Shown piece by piece: positions 1 to 7,400 of a DNA stretch of 9,133 nucleotides. The position numbers and the translations under genes are program-made. Position 1 is the stretch's first letter, and every line of letters starts with the position of its first letter. The notes beneath the pieces are model-generated. The model ran no database searches, was not told where the DNA came from, and worked only from the letters and a program-made list of their open reading frames with translations. This DNA comes from an uncultured Bacteroidales bacterium (GTDB taxonomy: Bacteria > Bacteroidota > Bacteroidia > Bacteroidales > Marinilabiliaceae). The stretch spans positions 1 to 9,133 of the forward strand of contig CALAVC010000010.1 of assembly GCA_937892095.1 (NCBI GenBank), given 5' to 3'.

Positions 1-1035
1 CAAGTGCGCCGGTTTATAGAGCTCTACGTCGTTCGTCGTCGCGACCTTGTAAGCCGCGTACTGACCCTCTCGCAATATTACTTTCCAATCTTTGAATCTA
101 CACTCGAAAAGCACGGGATGCCTCTCGAACTTCGTTTCTTGCCCGTAATTGAAAGTGCTCTCAACCCTTGTGCACTTTCGCGTGCTGGTGCTTCCGGACT
201 TTGGCAATTTATGTACCACACTGGCAAACGCTATGGCCTCGATGTCAATAGCTATGTCGATGACCGACGCGACCCCGTCAAGGCTTCCGAAGCTGCTGCC
301 GCTTTCCTTCGCGACCTCTATACAATGTATGGCGATTGGCATCTTGCCATCGCAGCCTACAACTGTGGTCCTGGCAACGTCAACCGAGCCATTGCGCGTT
401 CGGGTGGGCAACGTAGCTTTTGGAAGATATACTACAATCTGCCTCGTGAGACTCGTGGCTACGTGCCTGCATTCATTGCTGCTTCTTACGCTGTTACCTA
501 CGCTCGCGAACATCAGATATACCCTGCGCAAATGCCTTCTGCACCAGCCACCGACACTGTCATGGTGTACCAACCTCTCCACTACAATCAGGTAACATCT
601 GTATTGGGCATTCCAACCGAAACACTCCGACAACTCAACCCACAATATAAGCACGACGTTGTGCCTGCACAAGACGGCAAAGTCTATCCGCTCGTTTTGC
701 CCGTTGAGTCTTCTTTTGCTTTTGCTGCACACGAAGACTCCGTCTATGCTCGCAATCGCAAAGTCTACTTCCCCGACAACAAAATTGTCAAGATAAGCGA
801 ATCGAAAGGTGGTTATGGTGGTCCTGCCCCTGCTGGCTCAACCAAGCTAATCTACACCGTTCGCGAAGGTGATGTACCAGGCTCCATAGCTCGCCGATTT
901 GGAGTGCGAGTTGTCGACCTATCGTATTGGAACAACATCCGTCGCAACATCATTCGCGTAGGTCAAAAGCTTGTCATCTACGTACCAAAATCTAAGGCTG
1001 GACGATATTCCGGCATAGCCAAAGTGTCTAAATGA
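1..1035 (+). CDS. mltD: MltD-like membrane-bound lytic murein transglycosylase with LysM, 5' truncated
   Basis: The protein cleaves the glycan strands of peptidoglycan in the periplasm and outer envelope. Counting from the GTG at position 4, residues 1-170 form a GH23/SLT domain. They include PVIESALNP with the likely catalytic Glu at about residue 50, then AGASGLWQFM, the DW-AIAAYNCGPGNV block at 111-126 and LPRETRGYVPAFIAA at 146-160, all typical of MltD. A weak LysM-like stretch lies at about 188-233 and a clear C-terminal LysM at about 283-327. The frame is open through base 1, there is no signal peptide, and family members begin further upstream, so the GTG is probably internal and the start lies outside the window. 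The TGA stop overlaps the next ATG (ATGA), which suggests translational coupling. The family call is firm; the exact paralogue is not. Confidence 0.92.
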   Translation, partial: QVRRFIELYVVRRRDLVSRVLTLSQYYFPIFESTLEKHGMPLELRFLPVIESALNPCALSRAGASGLWQFMYHTGKRYGLDVNSYVDDRRDPVKASEAAAAFLRDLYTMYGDWHLAIAAYNCGPGNVNRAIARSGGQRSFWKIYYNLPRETRGYVPAFIAASYAVTYAREHQIYPAQMPSAPATDTVMVYQPLHYNQVTSVLGIPTETLRQLNPQYKHDVVPAQDGKVYPLVLPVESSFAFAAHEDSVYARNRKVYFPDNKIVKISESKGGYGGPAPAGSTKLIYTVREGDVPGSIARRFGVRVVDLSYWNNIRRNIIRVGQKLVIYVPKSKAGRYSGIAKVSK

Positions 1036-2042
1036 ACATCTTTCGCAAAATATTAGCACACCTCTTGCTGCTCGTATCGCTCTGTGCCACAGCACAGGTG
1101 CAAAAAGAATTTTCAGGACAGAAAATTCCTGCCGAACGCGATCGCGAGTACAACTATTTCTACGACCCTCGTCGACACGATGACCATGGCTCTCGCAAGA
1201 TGAAGCAAATGTCGCGCAACATATACCTTCGCGACGATATGCTTTGGCATGTCGAGACGGCCAATGTGTCCTATCGCTACGCTGGCAACGTCAGTCTACT
1301 CTCTGCCAGCCGCTATGGTCTTACCGACCGACTCGAACTTTCAACCTATCTTGTGCAAGATGTCATTCGCCCCTCGCTTTTCCTCAAGTCGCTATGGAAA
1401 ATATATAAGCACAAGTGGTTTATATCATCGCGTTTCGACGTAGCTAATGCCTATCCAGGCATGTCGCTCGCGCAGTCCTATGATGTCTCGCGCGTCATAG
1501 GTCCAGAAGACAAAATTCCACTCGTCTTTGAAGTCGGACATGAGCTACTCGTATCTCGTGCTTTCTACGAAGACCAAAACTGTTCCGACGGTTCTGCCTA
1601 TCTTATCTTTACTGGCGGACTCGGTACATATTGGGGCATAAACTGCAACCGCTCGGCAGCACCCGACCTTCCGCAAGTCAACTATCATTTCATCACCAAC
1701 CGAGCCGAAACACTTACAGGTCAGGGTTTTCGGCTGCGATTTAAGTTTTGGGCCGATGGTCGATTGTCCAACAGGTTCTATGCGCGTGGTGGAGTCTTTT
1801 ATCATGTTGGTTCTTTTACCAAGCACCATGCTCTCGAAATGCATGTCGAGGGTGAATTTTTCTTCTCGTCTCGCATAAGCCTTAAGGCTGGTTTCCTTAC
1901 CAGCTTTGCAAGCTATACCGATGTCGAAAAACATGCAGCCATTTGGCCTCTACTCGACTTTACATACTACTTTGGCAAAAAACGTCTGCGCAGTAGCACG
2001 CTCTTCGACCGTGGTGTTATGCAAGGATCCTACGGACTATAA
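1032..2042 (+). CDS. Secreted protein of unknown function, possible outer-membrane beta-barrel
   Basis: I do not recognise a named family for this 336-residue protein. Residues 1-22 look like a signal peptide (MNIFRK, a leucine-rich core, then CATAQ-V), so it is probably exported. The mature part has many alternating hydrophobic/aromatic stretches, such as YLIFTGGLGTYWG near 190-202, RFYARGGVFYHVGSF near 248-262 and LLDFTYYFGKK near 307-317. These resemble beta-strands of an outer-membrane protein. The last residues are not the aromatic terminus of a classical barrel signal, so this is inference. The start is well set: ATG overlaps the transglycosylase stop, and the signal peptide begins at once. 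The downstream helicase starts 3 bp after its TAA. Its place after a lytic transglycosylase suggests an envelope role, but nothing in the sequence proves one. Confidence 0.75.
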   Translation: MNIFRKILAHLLLLVSLCATAQVQKEFSGQKIPAERDREYNYFYDPRRHDDHGSRKMKQMSRNIYLRDDMLWHVETANVSYRYAGNVSLLSASRYGLTDRLELSTYLVQDVIRPSLFLKSLWKIYKHKWFISSRFDVANAYPGMSLAQSYDVSRVIGPEDKIPLVFEVGHELLVSRAFYEDQNCSDGSAYLIFTGGLGTYWGINCNRSAAPDLPQVNYHFITNRAETLTGQGFRLRFKFWADGRLSNRFYARGGVFYHVGSFTKHHALEMHVEGEFFFSSRISLKAGFLTSFASYTDVEKHAAIWPLLDFTYYFGKKRLRSSTLFDRGVMQGSYGL

Positions 2043-2045
2043 TCA

Positions 2046-4046
2046 ATGCCCATCGAGCTCGACAATAAAGAATTTCAAGATGTTTGGAACCTTGTGTCGT
2101 CTACTACGTCGTCAGTCTTTATGACTGGGAGAGCAGGTACGGGCAAGTCTACATTCTTGCGCTACATTGTCCAAAACATCAAAAAGAAGACCGTCGTACT
2201 CGCCCCCACAGGCATAGCTGCAGTCAATGTCGGTGGCGTCACGCTCCACTCTTTCTTCCGCATTCCGCTCCAACCTTTTGCTCTCGACGATGTTAATTAT
2301 TCCACTCCCGAACGCGTCAGGCAAATGCAAAAGTTCAATAGCGAGAAGATAAAACTATTGCAAGAGGTCGAGCTAATAGTCATCGATGAAGTGTCTATGG
2401 TCCGTGCCGACATCTTCGACTTTATCGACCGCGTCTTGCGTGTCTACACTCGACGCAACGTCCCGTTCGGAGGTAAGCAAATACTGATGGTTGGCGACGC
2501 TTTTCAGCTCGAGCCTGTCACGCGTGGTGAGGATTGGGACATCCTACGACGTTTTTACTCCACACCCTATTTCTTTGGTGCGCAGGTTTTTTCTCAAATC
2601 AACCTTGTGCAAATAGAGCTTTGCAAGGTCTACCGTCAGAAGGAACAAGACTTCCTTTCGATGCTCGATCGCATACGCATTGGCAACGTGCTTCCTGCCG
2701 ACATCCACACCATCAATCAGCGTGTTGACAACTCTTTTGAGCCGACCTCCGACGGCAAAATATATATAACTCTGACGGCAACGCGTGCCACATGCGATGC
2801 CATCAACGACCGACATCTTGCCGAGTTGCAAACTCAACCACAAGATTTCGTAGGCACCAAAGAAGGCGATTTCCCCGATAACTCTTTACCCACCAATAAG
2901 ACTCTCACTCTCAAAGAAGGCGCGCAAATAGTCTTTGTTCGCAACGACAAAGACCATCGTTGGTACAATGGCACAATAGGTCGCATAGTCTCCATTGACG
3001 AAGATGGCGTTTGGGTAGAATTAAGCACCGATGACGACAGCGAAGAGCCTGAAAAACACTTTGTCGAACCCACCACATGGGAAAACGTCAGCTATCGCTA
3101 CGACGAGAAAAAACATCAGGTCGTATCCGAAGTCCTCGGCACTTTTACTCAGTTGCCCATAAAACTTGCGTGGGCCATTACGATTCACAAAAGTCAAGGT
3201 CTTACTTTCGACAACGTAATTATCGATTTAGACCGTGGTGCCTTTGCTTGCGGACAGGTATATGTTGCCCTTAGTCGCTGTCGCACTCTCGGTGGCATAG
3301 TCCTCCGACGTCCACTTGCCACAGCCGACATTCGAACCAATATCTATGTCCGTTCATATTCGCAAGGAGCTAATAATGAACAGGTTATAGACGAAGAGAT
3401 GAAGCGAGCTGCTGCCGACTCTCGCTTGCTCGTTGCCGACAGGGCTTTTGCCAATCACGACTTCCGTTTGGCAACATCATCGCTTTTTGAAGCCTTTCGT
3501 CTTCGCCCACAACTGCTTTCCGACCAGCGTCTTTGCCGACTAATCTCTCGTCGACTCGGGCTAATTAATAACCTAAACTCTCAAATAGACTCACTTATCG
3601 AAAAGGCTGGGCAACAAAAGAAAAAATACTTTGAGTTCGCCTACGAATACTATCTTCTTGCAGCCGAATGTCATAACAAATATGACGACGACCGCGCTGC
3701 ACGTGCCAACCTCAACAAAGCTCTTATGCTTGCGCCCGACTATGCCAATGCTCTCGCTTTGCGCGCCGAAATCAACCTCTCTGAGGGTGAAGTCGATGAC
3801 GCACGTAAAGATGCTCTCGATGCATTGCACACTTCTCAACTAAAAAAAGATAATCTCTTTCGCACACTCCTTGTGCATACCGATGCTTGTATGGCGCTCA
3901 CCCTATGGGAAGAGGCTCAAGCCTCGCTTGGTCAGTTGCTCTCTGCCAGACCAGACGATAAGCAACTTATAGAACGCATGCTCACAGTCCGTCGCCACCT
4001 CGGATTCGCAGACCCTCAGCAAGCCGACGACGATGATGATTTCTAA
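2046..4046 (+). CDS. Pif1/RecD-like SF1B DNA helicase with C-terminal TPR region
   Basis: This is a 666-residue ATP-dependent helicase of the Pif1/RecD-like superfamily 1B, expected to unwind DNA 5' to 3' in the cytoplasm. Motifs in order are Walker A GRAGTGKS at 28-35, motif Ia APTGIAAVNVGG at 53-64, Walker B IDEVSM at 113-118, motif III GDAFQLEP at 150-157, a UvrD_C_2-like ITIHKSQGLTF at 378-388 and motif VI VYVALSRCRTL at 405-415. All key residues are present, so it should be an active ATPase. From about 460 to 650 the protein is helical, with TPR-like pairs (for example ARANLNKALMLAPDYANALALRAEINL around 551-577), and it ends in an acidic DDDDDF tail. The TPR region suggests a protein partner, perhaps the TPR gene next door, but that is inference. 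The ATG lies 3 bp after the preceding stop; the next gene begins 23 bp downstream. Confidence 0.9.
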   Translation: MPIELDNKEFQDVWNLVSSTTSSVFMTGRAGTGKSTFLRYIVQNIKKKTVVLAPTGIAAVNVGGVTLHSFFRIPLQPFALDDVNYSTPERVRQMQKFNSEKIKLLQEVELIVIDEVSMVRADIFDFIDRVLRVYTRRNVPFGGKQILMVGDAFQLEPVTRGEDWDILRRFYSTPYFFGAQVFSQINLVQIELCKVYRQKEQDFLSMLDRIRIGNVLPADIHTINQRVDNSFEPTSDGKIYITLTATRATCDAINDRHLAELQTQPQDFVGTKEGDFPDNSLPTNKTLTLKEGAQIVFVRNDKDHRWYNGTIGRIVSIDEDGVWVELSTDDDSEEPEKHFVEPTTWENVSYRYDEKKHQVVSEVLGTFTQLPIKLAWAITIHKSQGLTFDNVIIDLDRGAFACGQVYVALSRCRTLGGIVLRRPLATADIRTNIYVRSYSQGANNEQVIDEEMKRAAADSRLLVADRAFANHDFRLATSSLFEAFRLRPQLLSDQRLCRLISRRLGLINNLNSQIDSLIEKAGQQKKKYFEFAYEYYLLAAECHNKYDDDRAARANLNKALMLAPDYANALALRAEINLSEGEVDDARKDALDALHTSQLKKDNLFRTLLVHTDACMALTLWEEAQASLGQLLSARPDDKQLIERMLTVRRHLGFADPQQADDDDDF

Positions 4047-4069
4047 CCCTTCTATATCTCGCATCAACA

Positions 4070-6157
4070 ATGTCTCTCCGCAATTGCATATCCTTTTTTT
4101 TTCTTACGCTAATTTCTGTTGTTGCTTCAGCGCAAGTCAACACCAATCGCATGATGCAAGTAGGGCGCAACGCTCTCTACTTCGAAGACTACGTCCTCTC
4201 CATTCAATATTTCAACAGAGTAATAAATGTCAAGCCCTATTTGGCCGACCCCTACTATTACCGAGCCGTAGCCAAGTATTATCTCGACGACCTCTCTGGT
4301 TGCGAAGCCGATTGTGATGTCGCACTCGGCATAAACCCATTTCTTATCGATGCCTACAACCTGCGAGGCATTGCCAAGCTCCGCCGACATCGCTCTGCCG
4401 AGGCCAGCGAAGATTTTAGTCAGGGGCTTAAATTTGAACCCGAAAATATCAATCTGCTAATGAATAAGGGCGTTGCGCAAATCAACACCAAGGATTACGA
4501 CGACGCCATAAGTTCTTTCGACAAGTTGCTCTCTATCGACAAGAAAAACGTGCATGCCATTCTCTACCGAGGCATTGCCATTGTCGAGAAAGGCGACACG
4601 GCTGCAGCCATGGGCGAATTTCAGCGTGCAGCGCAAATCAATAAGTATTCTGCCGATGCCTACACATACATGGGCATGATTGCCTTTCAGACACACGACT
4701 ACAAGAGTGCACTCCGCTATTATGACAAGCTCCATGAACTTCGCCCCAAAGATGCCAACGTCTACGTCAATCGTGCCATAACGCGCTACAACCTCGACGA
4801 TTGGAAAGGCGCAAGTGCCGACCTCGACGAAGCTCTGCGCCTCGACAATAAAAACATCATGGCATATCAGAATCGTGGCATCTTGCGCTCCGAAGCAGGC
4901 GACCTCAACAATGCAGTAGCCGACTTTTCGCATGTGCTCAGGCTCGACCCATCCGATGACATTGCACTAATGAATCGAGCTTTGCTCTACGTACAACTTG
5001 GTGAGCTAACCAATGCCATGCGCGACCTCAACATTATCATTGCCAAGCACCCCGACTTCGGTCCCGCCTATGGTCAGCGTGCCATCGTCAAGCGTTCGCT
5101 CGGCGATGCCAAAGGTGCCGAAGTCGACTACCTTACTGCCATGAACTTCGAGCAAGAACGAATCAAGCAAGGGCTTGCCAATGCCGAAGCTGCCGATAGT
5201 GGAAAGGCTCCCGACTCTGAGAAGAACAAAAAGAAAAGTCGCGGAAAGGCCGATAAGGATATGCGTAAGTATAACCAGTTGGTTGTCGTGGCCGACTTTG
5301 GCGACAACGACAATAAACTACAACAAGAAACGAAAGAAAAGATTCGCGGTCGTGTGCAAGACTCCGACATCGCTGTCGACGTAGAGCCAGTCTTTTCGCT
5401 CACATTCTTTGCGGCCGACACGCTACTGCCCAATGCTCGCTACTACAAAAAGTCTGTGCAAGACTACAATGCTCTGCGTCTTACGCCGCGTCAGCTCGTC
5501 ATCTCCAACCGAGAATATGCCACAGACAACGTAAGTGTGTCCATCTACGAAGAAATAGCCAATCTTAGCCGCCAAATAGAGCAAAGCCCTCGAGATCCTA
5601 ATCTCTACGTATGTCGTGCCACGCTCTATGCTGCCGTCATGAACTACAACTCTGCCATTGCCGACTATAGTGCTGCGTTGCTCATTTCCCCCGATAATAT
5701 AGACGTCCAAGTCAATGCTCTCTTTTGTCGTGCTGCCACTCGCTACAAGATGGTCGAGACGCTTCGTAGCATGGACTCCGACCCTACTTTTGGCTCCGAA
5801 AACAGTATGTTGAGTGGTGTGCGCAACGACGTTACCATACTCGACTACGACCTCATCCGCCAAGACCTCGAAAAACTCATCAAGCTCGAGCCCGACAACG
5901 AGTTCGCCTACTACAACTTAGCTCTTGTCTGTCTTGCACGCCGACAGACCAATGAAGCTGTTGACTTCCTTAACAAAGCTATCGAATTCAACCCCACATT
6001 TGCAGAAGCCTTCTTCAACCGTGGCATTGTCGACCTGCACATCGGCAACGAAAAATCAGGCATTGCCGACCTCAGCAAAGCTGGCGAACTCGGTCTCTTC
6101 AAAGCCTACAACGTCATCAAACGCCAGCGTGGTCAGCAAGTCGACGACGAAGAGTAG
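4070..6157 (+). CDS. Exported TPR-repeat protein with two TPR arrays
   Basis: This 695-residue protein has a signal peptide at 1-21 (SLRNCISFFFLTLISVVASA, then QV), so it is likely periplasmic or surface-exposed. Residues 27-360 hold a long run of tetratricopeptide repeats with the usual 34-residue spacing, for example AYNLRGIAKL, HAILYRGIAIVEKGD, VYVNRAITRYNLDDWKGA and AYQNRGILRSEAGD. A charged linker rich in Lys and Ser (about 372-400) follows, then a non-TPR segment (about 400-490), then a second TPR array (about 494-675) and an acidic end, VDDEE. TPR arrays act as protein-binding scaffolds, but the partner is unknown. The ATG at 4070 is chosen because the signal peptide starts there. A run of nine T residues in the signal peptide coding region is a possible slippage site. 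The gene ends 14 bp from the converging R-M cluster. Confidence 0.88.
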   Translation: MSLRNCISFFFLTLISVVASAQVNTNRMMQVGRNALYFEDYVLSIQYFNRVINVKPYLADPYYYRAVAKYYLDDLSGCEADCDVALGINPFLIDAYNLRGIAKLRRHRSAEASEDFSQGLKFEPENINLLMNKGVAQINTKDYDDAISSFDKLLSIDKKNVHAILYRGIAIVEKGDTAAAMGEFQRAAQINKYSADAYTYMGMIAFQTHDYKSALRYYDKLHELRPKDANVYVNRAITRYNLDDWKGASADLDEALRLDNKNIMAYQNRGILRSEAGDLNNAVADFSHVLRLDPSDDIALMNRALLYVQLGELTNAMRDLNIIIAKHPDFGPAYGQRAIVKRSLGDAKGAEVDYLTAMNFEQERIKQGLANAEAADSGKAPDSEKNKKKSRGKADKDMRKYNQLVVVADFGDNDNKLQQETKEKIRGRVQDSDIAVDVEPVFSLTFFAADTLLPNARYYKKSVQDYNALRLTPRQLVISNREYATDNVSVSIYEEIANLSRQIEQSPRDPNLYVCRATLYAAVMNYNSAIADYSAALLISPDNIDVQVNALFCRAATRYKMVETLRSMDSDPTFGSENSMLSGVRNDVTILDYDLIRQDLEKLIKLEPDNEFAYYNLALVCLARRQTNEAVDFLNKAIEFNPTFAEAFFNRGIVDLHIGNEKSGIADLSKAGELGLFKAYNVIKRQRGQQVDDEE
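4094..4102 (+). repeat. T9 homopolymer inside signal-peptide coding region
   Basis: Nine consecutive T residues encode three Phe codons in the signal peptide of the TPR protein. A one-base slip would frameshift the gene right after its start. The tract is short enough that it may be plain chance. Confidence 0.9.
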
Positions 6158-6171
6158 GGTGTTTGACATCA
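6158..6171. other. 14-bp convergent junction between the TPR gene and the R-M cluster
   Basis: The TAG of the TPR gene and the TAA of the minus-strand endonuclease gene are separated by 14 bp. I looked for an inverted repeat followed by a T-run on either strand across 6140-6200 and saw no convincing intrinsic terminator, so each transcript may extend into the other gene. The base composition changes sharply here, from GC-rich third positions on the left to AT-rich sequence on the right. This makes it a plausible left border of an acquired segment. Confidence 0.7.
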
Positions 6172-6774
6172 TTATTTTATTAAGTTACCTGTGACTATGT
6201 CTATTGAGGTAGACTCTGTAAACTTGTATTTTTTGAGTTCTGTTATCAAATTATCTATCTGACTATTGTTGCAGTCGATAACATCGTCAAGTCCGATAAT
6301 ATCTCCTATGCCAATTTTCTTTCTGACAGATTCAGCCTCTTTTTCGCTTAATGTCAGTAGGTAGCATTTGGCCTTTCTGTGGACATATTTGAGTGCAATA
6401 GCTTCCAAATCGGCTTGTTTGTAGCGTTCTCTAAGGCTTGTCTTTAATGATAGACATATAGGTGATGCCTTTGAGTATAAAATCGTATCAAACTCAATAT
6501 TTGGTACGAAGGCAACTTTTGCTTGTGTGTAAAACGGCAATATTTGTTCTCTGTGCAATAGAGTGTATATAATCAATTCAAATATTGCCCCATTAACCGA
6601 TTTCTCGGACGTTGTGGTCCATGTAAATTTTATATACCTATCCCAATAGTAGTGTATATAGTCATGTGGTTTGTCGTATTTTATTGTTGTGAATGGCTTA
6701 CTTGTAAGATTCTCAAATATTTCAGAGACTTTCGACTCATTTTTGATGATGTTAGTATCTTTTAGCACGCTCAT
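6172..6774 (-). CDS. Probable type II restriction endonuclease (system 2)
   Basis: This 200-residue protein is most likely a cytoplasmic endonuclease of the PD-(D/E)xK fold. The candidate active site is FELIIYTLL with Glu66, then FDTILY with Asp96, then a beta-strand CLSLKTS with Lys111. This is the usual E...D...xxK order, with a Ser in place of the common D/E before the Lys. The stretch from SLKTSLRERYKQADLEAIA to RKAKCYLLTL recalls the NlaIV/NgoBV-type enzymes (GGNNCC), but that is memory of family patterns and the site is uncertain. The ATG overlaps the stop of the methyltransferase remnant (ATGA), a typical coupled methylase-endonuclease pair. It is AT-rich: 32.5% G+C over 6541-6660 by hand count, unlike both the left operon and system 1. 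If active, it needs a matching methylase, and the adjacent one lacks its catalytic half. Confidence 0.72.
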   Translation of the reverse strand: MSVLKDTNIIKNESKVSEIFENLTSKPFTTIKYDKPHDYIHYYWDRYIKFTWTTTSEKSVNGAIFELIIYTLLHREQILPFYTQAKVAFVPNIEFDTILYSKASPICLSLKTSLRERYKQADLEAIALKYVHRKAKCYLLTLSEKEAESVRKKIGIGDIIGLDDVIDCNNSQIDNLITELKKYKFTESTSIDIVTGNLIK

Positions 6775-7400
6775 AATATCTTGAGGATTTTTAGTAAACG
6801 TTCTGCTGTCGCTTGTATTGCTGGTATCGCTACCGAATTGCCAAATTGTTTATAGGCAGAAGCGTCTGCAACAACTATTTTAAATTCATCTGGAAATCCC
6901 TGCAATCTTGCCCATTCTCTCGGAGTCATCCTTCGCAAGCCTTCTTTGTTTACTGTTCCTTTTATTCGTGTAACTGGTGTTAAATCTTTTTGTCGAAAAT
7001 CTATAACTAAATTCCTCTCTCTGCCCATTCCTCCTACGACAATGGCATTACTAATTGCGTCATCGGCAATTATTTCATAGCCAAAACCATGACCTGCAGC
7101 CTCATGTCTTCTGCGATGTTCTTTGAGCGTCTGAATGTATTGTGTCGACAAATAATATTTTGCAGAAACTGGCTGATCTTCTCTAACATCAAGAAAACAT
7201 TTCCTTTTCCCAACGGGTGTAATTGGTGTAGGATATTTAAATCTCTGTGTATCAACATTAAGGTCTTTTCTAAAACCAATTATGTAGACACGTTCTCTAT
7301 GTTGTGGCACACCAAAATCAGCTGCGTTAACCAATTGTGGTGGCACTACATCATAACCTGCTTTGTTAAGATGATCAACAATTGTTTTAATCGTTTTCCC
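6771..7400 (-). pseudogene. C5 cytosine methyltransferase remnant (system 2): motifs VIII-X and TRD only
   Basis: This is the C-terminal part of a DNA cytosine-5 methyltransferase. Counting from the GTG at 7346, it has motif VIII GVPQHRERVYIIGF (12-25), a target-recognition region (about 58-120, with KYYLSTQY and GHGFGYEII), motif IX RRMTPREWARLQGFPDEF (138-155) and motif X AYKQFGNSVAIP (164-175). Upstream of the GTG the same frame still reads as methyltransferase (GKTIKTIVDHLNKAGYDV) back to about 7400, so the GTG is not the true start. Further up the frame meets a TGA at 7422-7424. Motifs I, IV (PCQ with the catalytic Cys) and VI (ENV) are absent, so it cannot methylate DNA alone. Upstream it merges with the NgoMIV-like gene. 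Possible explanations are a deletion, an assembly join, or less likely one half of a split enzyme. The TRD vaguely recalls GGNNCC/GGYRCC enzymes. Confidence 0.85.

Noticed and set aside
4..6. GTG as the true start of the lytic transglycosylase
   Set aside because: There is no signal peptide, the frame is open to the window edge, and MltD proteins are longer at the N-terminus.
4047..4069. Possible promoter or terminator between the helicase and TPR genes
   Set aside because: Only 23 bp, with no hairpin or Bacteroidales-type promoter pattern I could support.
4457..4933. Long minus-strand open frame opposite the TPR gene (158 codons)
   Set aside because: It is a shadow of the strong TPR frame; its protein has no recognisable motifs, as do similar antisense frames at 5423-5863 and 1545-1934.
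6771..7346. A complete 191-residue methyltransferase starting at GTG 7346
   Set aside because: The same frame upstream still reads as methyltransferase sequence, and the catalytic motifs are missing, so this is a cut gene and the GTG is an internal Val codon.
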